Source: Salaquimonas sp. (GTDB lineage: Bacteria; Pseudomonadota; Alphaproteobacteria; Rhizobiales; Rhizobiaceae). From it: a DNA stretch of 12,313 nucleotides. Position numbers and translations under genes: made by a program. The stretch's first letter is position 1. Each line of letters begins with the position of its first letter. Below, in pieces: positions 7,814 to 12,313 of the stretch. Under the pieces are notes generated by a model. That model was not told the DNA's origin and ran no database searches. It saw nothing but the letters and a program-made list of their open reading frames with translations. The DNA lies in the NCBI GenBank assembly GCA_024639745.1, contig JAHEHW010000013.1:1-12313 (forward strand), written 5' to 3'.

Positions 7814-8689
7814 TTATTGACCGCCCCCCAGGCTGTGCACATAGGCGGTAAGCTGTTTCAACGTGACATTGCCAAGGCGCTCTTCCCAAGCAGGCATTAC
7901 CCCCATCTGTGGGTTCTGGATTTGGGCCACTATTTCTTCATAATTGCCACCGTATAGCCAAATTGCATCCGACAAGCGCGGTGCACCGAGGTCTGGAATT
8001 CCGCCGCCATCTTCCCCGTGGCAGGCGGCACAGTTGTCAGCGTAGAGCGTCGTCCCTCTTGCGGCAGCTGCGCTGTCTGCTTCGCCGCCGGACATTTGAA
8101 CGACGTACCAGGCAATATCCCGAATTTCTTCATTCGAAAGAATGCCGTCAGCGCCGAAGGCCGGCATCATCGAGATGCGGGTTTGATCATTCTGCTCGTA
8201 GCGGATCCCGTGTTGAAGCGTATAGAGAATGGCATCAGGCGTGCCGCCCCAGATCCACTCGTCATCATTCAAATTCGGGTACCCTTCAGAGCCTGCAGCG
8301 CCTGATCCATGGCACTGGACACAGTTCACTTTGAACGCCGCCTTGCCGCCGTTTTCCGCGAAAGTTCGCAATTCGTTATCGGCGATAATGGCGGTGATAT
8401 CCATCTCGGCAAGGCGTGAGACCTTGTCGGCGTTTTGCGCCACCGCCTCCTGTTGTGCCGCGATCAGATCACCGCGGCTCGACCATCCCAAGACGCCTTG
8501 AGTAGCGGAATTCAAGAGAGGCCATGCCGGATACATGATCGTATAAATCAATGCCCATGCGATGGTTGCGTAAAATGTCCACAGCCACCAGCGCGGGAGC
8601 GGATTGTTGAGTTCCTTGATGCCATCCCAGGAATGGCCGGTTGTTTCGACACCAGTGAACTCGTCGATTTGTTTTTCTTCGTCAGCCAT
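7814..8689 (-). CDS. ccoP: cbb3-type cytochrome c oxidase subunit III, diheme CcoP (FixP)
   Basis: This is the 291-aa diheme c-type cytochrome subunit that takes electrons from the bc1 complex or soluble cytochrome c and passes them to CcoO. The cytoplasmic N-terminus (DEFTGVETTGHSWDGIKELNNPLPRWW) is the FixP signature. A transmembrane segment follows at about 34-56, then two periplasmic cytochrome c domains: CVQCH (Cys123, Cys126, His127) with its Met ligand in SMMPAFG (about 175), and CAACH (Cys220, Cys223, His224) with its Met in GVMPAWEE (Met265). The start at 8689 is supported by a strong AAGGAGG eight bases upstream, lying inside the last codons of ccoQ. It is the last gene of ccoNOQP, followed by a terminator. 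Confidence 0.97.
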   Translation of the reverse strand: MADEEKQIDEFTGVETTGHSWDGIKELNNPLPRWWLWTFYATIAWALIYTIMYPAWPLLNSATQGVLGWSSRGDLIAAQQEAVAQNADKVSRLAEMDITAIIADNELRTFAENGGKAAFKVNCVQCHGSGAAGSEGYPNLNDDEWIWGGTPDAILYTLQHGIRYEQNDQTRISMMPAFGADGILSNEEIRDIAWYVVQMSGGEADSAAAARGTTLYADNCAACHGEDGGGIPDLGAPRLSDAIWLYGGNYEEIVAQIQNPQMGVMPAWEERLGNVTLKQLTAYVHSLGGGQ

Positions 8690-8692
8690 TCT

Positions 8693-8848
8693 TCAGTCCT
8701 CCTTGAAAGGAATTTGGGCTGCATCTTCACCCGATTTTCTGGCGGCTGGGCGCAAGACCCACAAAATGACGCCGCAGAATATCAGGAACATATAGAGGAG
8801 ACCCCAGCTATCGGCGAAGGTCCGCATGGTTTGATATTCGAAATCCAT
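8693..8848 (-). CDS. ccoQ: cbb3-type cytochrome c oxidase subunit CcoQ (FixQ)
   Basis: This is a 51-aa single-pass membrane subunit thought to stabilise the core cbb3 complex. I read it directly because it is too short for many gene finders. It begins MDFEYQTMRTFADSWGLLYM, has a hydrophobic helix at about 16-33, an Arg-Pro at the membrane exit, and ends with the family tail AAQIPFKED. The start at 8848 has AGGAGG five bases upstream, overlapping the ccoO stop region. The gene fits exactly between ccoO (9-base gap) and ccoP (3-base gap), and its last codons carry the ccoP ribosome-binding site. Identification is firm from position, size and motifs. Confidence 0.95.
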   Translation of the reverse strand: MDFEYQTMRTFADSWGLLYMFLIFCGVILWVLRPAARKSGEDAAQIPFKED

Positions 8849-8857
8849 GATCGCCTC

Positions 8858-9589
8858 CTATCGCAGGTTCTGCTCGGGCTCGTAGGCCGAAAAGTCCACC
8901 AGCGTTCCAAGCATCTGCAGATATGCGACCAGCGCGTCCATCTCGGTTAACCGCAACGGGTCGCCATCAAAATCGCCCAAAACTGCTTTGGGGTAGCGTT
9001 CTTTGACGCCGCTGGTGTCGGCATTCGGATCGGCTTGGGCAGCAAGATCCGCTTCCGCGTTTTCCAGCATTTCATCGGTGTAAGGAACGCCAACCATGCG
9101 ATTGGCGGTGAGGTGCGCTTCGACATCCTCGATCCGCAATTCATTCTCAGCAAGGAATGAATAAGGAGGCATGATCGATTCCGGTACGACCGAACGCGGA
9201 TCCTTGAGGTGAGCGGTGTGCCATTCATTGGAATAGCGTCCGCCAACTCTCGCCAAGTCAGGCCCGGTCCGCTTTGACCCCCATTGGAACGGATGATCGT
9301 ACTGGGATTCGGCCGCTAGGCTATAATGCCCGTAGCGTTCGACTTCATCGCGGAAAGGTCGGATCATCTGCGAGTGGCACACATAACAACCCTCTCTAAT
9401 GTATATATTCCGTCCGGCAAGTTCGAGCGGCGAGTAGGGCCGCGTCCCCTTCACTTTCTCGATCGTGTTTTCGAGGTAGAAGAGGGGGGCGATCTCGACA
9501 ATCCCGCCGACGGTAACCGCAAGGAAAGAGAAGACGAGCAGGAGGCTGGCGTTCTTTTCCAGCTTGGTGTGTTTTGCAAGGATAGACAT
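8858..9589 (-). CDS. ccoO: cbb3-type cytochrome c oxidase subunit II, monoheme CcoO (FixO)
   Basis: This is the 243-aa membrane-anchored cytochrome c subunit that relays electrons from CcoP to the CcoN core. An N-terminal helix (about 15-38, ending in [10 protein letters not shown]) anchors a periplasmic domain with [15 protein letters not shown] (Cys68, Cys71, His72 as heme c attachment and ligand). The blocks [35 protein letters not shown] in pattern (about 86-120) and SIMPPYSFL (Met140, axial ligand) are strongly conserved in the family. The start at 9589 has AGGAG eight bases upstream. It lies 14 bases after ccoN and 9 bases before ccoQ. Confidence 0.96.
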   Translation of the reverse strand: MSILAKHTKLEKNASLLLVFSFLAVTVGGIVEIAPLFYLENTIEKVKGTRPYSPLELAGRNIYIREGCYVCHSQMIRPFRDEVERYGHYSLAAESQYDHPFQWGSKRTGPDLARVGGRYSNEWHTAHLKDPRSVVPESIMPPYSFLAENELRIEDVEAHLTANRMVGVPYTDEMLENAEADLAAQADPNADTSGVKERYPKAVLGDFDGDPLRLTEMDALVAYLQMLGTLVDFSAYEPEQNLR

Positions 9590-9603
9590 CTATCAGTCTC
9601 CTG

Positions 9604-11223
9604 TTATGCGGTTGCCGCGACCGGAGCTTCAGCACCCATGGATGCTTCTTTCCGGATCTTTCCGCGGATCGTCATGTAGATGTTGTAGGCCATGATCAGC
9701 GCACCTGCGAGGTACAGCAGACCGCCAACCGTTCTGAGGATGTAGTAGGGATGCATGGCCTGGCTTGATTCCACGAAGGAATAAACAAGGTAGCCATCCG
9801 CATCGTATTCCCGCCACATCAGGCCTTGCATGATGCCGGACACCCACATGACCGCCGCGTAGACAACAATGCCCAGGGTGGCCAGCCAGAAGTGCCAGTT
9901 GACCAGGCGCAGGCTGTAGAGGCGTTCGCGATTCCACAGTTTCGGTACGAGGTAGTAAAGCGCACCGAACGAAATCATGCCGTTCCAGCCAAGCGCACCG
10001 GAATGCACGTGACCAATTGTCCAGTCGGTGTAATGCGACAGGGAGTTGACTGCCTTGATCGACATCATCGGACCTTCAAAGGTCGACATGCCGTAGAAGG
10101 CGACCGAGATCACCAGCATGCGCAGAATCGGATCGGTTCTCAACTTGTCCCAAGCGCCAGAGAGCGTCATCAGACCATTGATCATGCCACCCCAGGAAGG
10201 CATCCAGAGCATAATCGAGAAGACCATGCCAAGCGTTTGCGCCCAATCCGGCAGAGCCGTGTAATGCAAATGGTGCGGGCCGGCCCAGATATATAGGAAG
10301 ATCAGACCCCAGAAGTGCACGATCGACAAGCGATAGGAATAAACCGGCCGTTCTGCCTGTTTCGGAATAAAGTAGTACATCATTCCAAGGAAGCCTGCCG
10401 TCAGGAAGAAGCCGACCGCATTGTGTCCGTACCACCACTGAGTGAGTGCATCCTGAACACCTGAAAACGCCGAGTAGCTCTTCGTCCCGAGGAAGGATAC
10501 GGGAATCGCGAGGTTATTGACCACGTGGAGCATGGCAATGGTGACGATGAAGGACAGAAAGAACCAGTTCGCAACATAGATGTGCGGTTCTTTCCGTTTC
10601 ACGATAGTGCCAAGGAACACAATCAGATACGCGACCCAGACAATCGTGAGCCAGAGATCGACATACCATTCGGGCTCCGCATATTCTTTGCCTTGGGTAA
10701 TCCCTAATAGATAACCGGTCGCTGCCATCACAATAAATAGCTGATAGCCCCAGAATACGAACCAGGCCAGATTACCACCGAAAAGCGTTGCGCGGCTGGT
10801 GCGCTGGACGACGTAGAGGGAGGTTGCGATCAGCGCGTTGCCGCCGAAGGCGAAGATAACAGCTGACGTATGCAGAGGCCGCAAGCGGCTGAAGTTGAAC
10901 CATGGCTCAAAATTGAGGTGTGGCCATGCGAGCTGCGATGCGGCGATTACGCCGATCAGAAAGCCTGCAATCCCCCAGAAAGCCGTGGCTATAACGCCAT
11001 ATCGAATGACGCCATCCATATATTTGGAAGAATCGCCGTTACCGGGAACTGCATATGCGTTCCCGAATTTGACACGGCGCATCAGCACTATCGTGCTGAC
11101 ACCAAGCACCAGCGTCAAAATGGTCATGTGAGCCTGGAAAAGCTCATCCTGTGCGAAGGCAACGGCCAGAAGCGCGGCAAAGGCCGCCAGCCCCACCACG
11201 ATTGCCTCTGTTGCGTGTTTCAT
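9604..11223 (-). CDS. ccoN: cbb3-type cytochrome c oxidase subunit I, CcoN (FixN)
   Basis: This is the catalytic subunit (539 aa) of the C-type heme-copper oxidase, reducing O2 at a heme b3-CuB centre with high affinity. All expected ligands are present: His118 (low-spin heme b), His267, His317 and His318 (CuB), Tyr311 (the cross-linked tyrosine six residues before the His pair), His405 (heme b3) and His407 (heme b). Spacing matches Pseudomonas stutzeri CcoN with a shift of about 60, because of an extra N-terminal hydrophobic segment (about 6-24) as in longer FixN proteins. The frame opens at a TTG at 11268, but the ATG at 11223 has AAAGGGG seven bases upstream and gives a normal N-terminus. 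It leads the ccoNOQP operon under an FNR/FixK box at 11326-11339. Confidence 0.97.
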   Translation of the reverse strand: MKHATEAIVVGLAAFAALLAVAFAQDELFQAHMTILTLVLGVSTIVLMRRVKFGNAYAVPGNGDSSKYMDGVIRYGVIATAFWGIAGFLIGVIAASQLAWPHLNFEPWFNFSRLRPLHTSAVIFAFGGNALIATSLYVVQRTSRATLFGGNLAWFVFWGYQLFIVMAATGYLLGITQGKEYAEPEWYVDLWLTIVWVAYLIVFLGTIVKRKEPHIYVANWFFLSFIVTIAMLHVVNNLAIPVSFLGTKSYSAFSGVQDALTQWWYGHNAVGFFLTAGFLGMMYYFIPKQAERPVYSYRLSIVHFWGLIFLYIWAGPHHLHYTALPDWAQTLGMVFSIMLWMPSWGGMINGLMTLSGAWDKLRTDPILRMLVISVAFYGMSTFEGPMMSIKAVNSLSHYTDWTIGHVHSGALGWNGMISFGALYYLVPKLWNRERLYSLRLVNWHFWLATLGIVVYAAVMWVSGIMQGLMWREYDADGYLVYSFVESSQAMHPYYILRTVGGLLYLAGALIMAYNIYMTIRGKIRKEASMGAEAPVAATA

Positions 11224-11230
11224 CTGAAAT

Positions 11231-11237
11231 CCCCTTT
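11231..11237 (-). promoter_or_regulatory. ccoN ribosome-binding site deciding the start
   Basis: AAAGGGG on the minus strand, seven bases before the ATG at 11223. It favours this ATG over the upstream in-frame TTG at 11268, which lies in the loop of a leader inverted repeat. Confidence 0.7.
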
Positions 11238-11255
11238 GGAAGTCAATATGCCTAA

Positions 11256-11278
11256 GAGCTGCTTTCAATTTGCAGCTC
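11256..11278 (-). repeat. Inverted repeat in the ccoN leader
   Basis: A perfect 7-bp inverted repeat (GAGCTGC/GCAGCTC) flanks a 9-base A/T-rich spacer. It lies 33 bases upstream of the ccoN ATG and about 13 bases into the leader predicted from the FNR box geometry. No T-run follows, so it is not a terminator. It could be a 5' UTR hairpin or a protein-binding dyad; function unknown. Confidence 0.5.
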
Positions 11279-11297
11279 CCGGCCTCCTACAAGCGTG

Positions 11298-11303
11298 GAT
11301 ATC
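11298..11303 (-). promoter_or_regulatory. Candidate -10 element of the ccoN promoter
   Basis: GATATC preceded by TGC (extended -10 form) sits exactly where the -10 should be if the FNR/FixK box at 11326-11339 is centred at -41.5, giving a start near 11291. The match to TATAAT is only three of six, as is common at activator-dependent promoters. Inference from spacing. Confidence 0.4.
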
Positions 11304-11325
11304 GCAAGCGGATGACCTAGCCGCC

Positions 11326-11339
11326 TTGATCTGAATCAA
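11326..11339. promoter_or_regulatory. FNR/FixK operator between ccoN and the hemerythrin-hemN unit
   Basis: TTGAT-CTGA-ATCAA is an exact match to the FNR/FixK consensus TTGAT-N4-ATCAA and is fully palindromic in its half-sites. It is 109 bases upstream of the ccoN ATG and only about 24 bases (centre) from the proposed hemerythrin ATG at 11357. It is well placed to activate ccoNOQP at low oxygen, and the symmetric site could serve both directions. The protein could be Fnr, FixK or Anr-like; the gene is not in this window. Confidence 0.88.
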
Positions 11340-11356
11340 TGTGGTGGAGAGCGATC

Positions 11357-11878
11357 ATGATAATCGAAATAGAGATGGCAATTCGTTCTAAGGCAGTTTC
11401 GATGATACAATCTGCAGAAAATGAGCCGGCAGTTGAGACACTCTCAGTGGCTGCTACCCTGAAGCATCATCTGAACTCGCTTTTCAGTCTCTGCTGTCGC
11501 TTGGAGCATATCGCTGACAGCCTGCCCAATAACGTGGACCGGCAGGAATGCCTCTTCGTCGCCCGTTCCATTCACCCATTGGTGCGACGGGCGCATGATT
11601 TCGAGGAAGAGGTTCTTTTCCCGGTGCTTAGAGAAAGTGCTTTCGATAGCGACAGCTTGCGGGAAACACTTGACCGGCTGCAATGCGAGCATTGGGAAGA
11701 CGAGAGTTTTGCCGAAGAAATTCAGCAGGAATTGTACCGATTCGTGCGCGAGCCGAAGGCGGTGAATCCGGAGTCTCTCGGTTACATGCTGAGAGGCTTT
11801 TTCGAAGGCTTGCGGCGACATCTTGCGTTTGAGCGCGAGCACGTCATGCCGCTGCTGACCAATGTGGGATCACGTTGA
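11357..11878 (+). CDS. Hemerythrin-like HHE cation-binding domain protein
   Basis: This is a 173-aa, mostly helical protein with a hemerythrin (HHE) four-helix pattern, probably binding a non-heme di-iron centre and acting in the cytoplasm; no signal peptide or membrane segment is seen. Candidate ligands are His37/His38, His73, His80 with Glu84 (HDFEEE), His112 (CEHWEDE), and His155 with Glu159 (HLAFERE). The role is unknown; O2, NO or iron sensing or storage would all fit. The start is uncertain: ATG 11339 overlaps the FNR box, ATG 11357 has GGAG seven bases upstream (chosen), and ATG 11402 has AAGG eight bases upstream and would suit a promoter driven by that box. Residues before about 30 are not conserved-looking, so they do not decide. 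It lies 4 bases before hemN, almost certainly in one operon. Confidence 0.82.
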   Translation: MIIEIEMAIRSKAVSMIQSAENEPAVETLSVAATLKHHLNSLFSLCCRLEHIADSLPNNVDRQECLFVARSIHPLVRRAHDFEEEVLFPVLRESAFDSDSLRETLDRLQCEHWEDESFAEEIQQELYRFVREPKAVNPESLGYMLRGFFEGLRRHLAFEREHVMPLLTNVGSR

Positions 11879-11882
11879 TCCC

Positions 11883-12313
11883 ATGAAGGCGCATCAGATC
11901 CTCGAGAAATTTCCGTCACCCGTTCCGCGTTACACCAGCTATCCGACCGCTCCGCATTTTGCGGCTGAGGGCTCGCAGGGTGTGATTGCTGCCGCAATTG
12001 GTTCAATCAAATCCGACGAGCCGATTTCGCTTTATTTGCATATCCCGTTCTGCGACCGGCTTTGCTGGTTTTGCGGATGCCATACCAAGCAGGTGCTCCG
12101 TTACGATCCGATCGAAGCCTATGTCTGTTCGCTCCTTGCTGAAGTAGACCTCTACAAACGGAAATTTTCATTTCGGCCGAAATTATCGAAACTGCATTTC
12201 GGTGGCGGATCGCCAAGTATTCTGCGATCGGACGATCTGAAGCGGTTGCGTAACGGGTTGGAAAGCGCCTTCGAATTTCTCGAAGATACGGAAATCAGTA
12301 TCGAGGTCGACCC
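11883..12313 (+). CDS. hemN: Oxygen-independent coproporphyrinogen III dehydrogenase HemN, 3' end cut off
   Basis: Radical-SAM enzyme that oxidatively decarboxylates coproporphyrinogen III to protoporphyrinogen IX without O2, in the cytoplasm. The first 143 residues are visible and the gene runs off the right edge (full proteins are about 450 aa). The N-terminus KFPSPVPRYTSYPTAPHF is the HemN hallmark. YLHIPFCDRLCWFCGCHT carries the CxxxCxxC cluster motif (Cys57, Cys61, Cys64) plus the extra Cys66 typical of true HemN. LHFGGGSPSIL (about 104-114) is the SAM-binding GGG motif, and the visible end EISIEVD matches the family. These features separate it from the HemW-like paralogues. It starts four bases after the hemerythrin-like gene; no strong Shine-Dalgarno is seen, so translation may be coupled. 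Its place beside ccoNOQP and an FNR box fits low-oxygen induction. Confidence 0.95.
   Translation, partial: MKAHQILEKFPSPVPRYTSYPTAPHFAAEGSQGVIAAAIGSIKSDEPISLYLHIPFCDRLCWFCGCHTKQVLRYDPIEAYVCSLLAEVDLYKRKFSFRPKLSKLHFGGGSPSILRSDDLKRLRNGLESAFEFLEDTEISIEVD

Noticed and set aside
1..12313. Mobile elements, CRISPR arrays, tRNA or rRNA genes, defence systems
   Set aside because: No transposase or integrase motifs, spaced direct repeats, structural RNA signatures or defence-type domains were seen; the content is ordinary respiratory and metabolic genes.

Overview
The window looks like a chromosomal segment from an alphaproteobacterium. The reasons are the ccoNOQP and ccoGHIS (fixNOQP/fixGHIS) clusters, a linked hemN, FNR/FixK-type operators, and a nitrilase-DUF1178 gene pair of the kind usually found in that class. 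I cannot place it to order or genus. Gene density is high: no stretch over 300 bases lacks a gene, and the largest gap is about 209 bases. I see no mobile element, CRISPR array, tRNA or rRNA.

Layout, left to right. On the + strand lie the 3' part of a Nit-type carbon-nitrogen hydrolase gene, cut by the left edge, and a DUF1178 gene (836-1336). Everything from 1372 to 11223 is on the minus strand. In transcription order it reads ccoN-ccoO-ccoQ-ccoP (11223 down to 7814), a rho-independent terminator, an FNR-like box, ccoG-ccoH-ccoI-ccoS (7604 down to 3062), and an AMP-forming acyl-CoA synthetase (3009 down to 1372). On the + strand at the right are a hemerythrin-like HHE protein gene and the 5' part of hemN, which runs off the right edge.

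The genes form a coherent low-oxygen respiration module. ccoNOQP encodes the high-affinity cbb3-type cytochrome c oxidase. ccoGHIS supplies its assembly factors, including the CcoI copper ATPase and the CcoG iron-sulfur protein. hemN encodes the oxygen-independent coproporphyrinogen III dehydrogenase, which keeps heme synthesis going without O2. A perfect FNR/FixK palindrome (TTGAT-CTGA-ATCAA, 11326-11339) sits between the divergent ccoN and hemerythrin-hemN units. A second, one-mismatch box (7669-7682) lies before ccoG. One oxygen-responsive regulator therefore probably drives all three units.

Two small genes, ccoQ (51 aa) and ccoS (48 aa), are easy to miss and were read directly from the sequence. 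The starts of ccoN, ccoI, ccoS, DUF1178 and the hemerythrin gene were moved inside longer open frames. I found no clearly unprecedented system. The most interesting points are the shared operator and its conflict with the hemerythrin gene start, an inverted repeat in the ccoN leader, the hemerythrin-hemN pairing, and the acyl-CoA synthetase lying at the end of the ccoGHIS unit.
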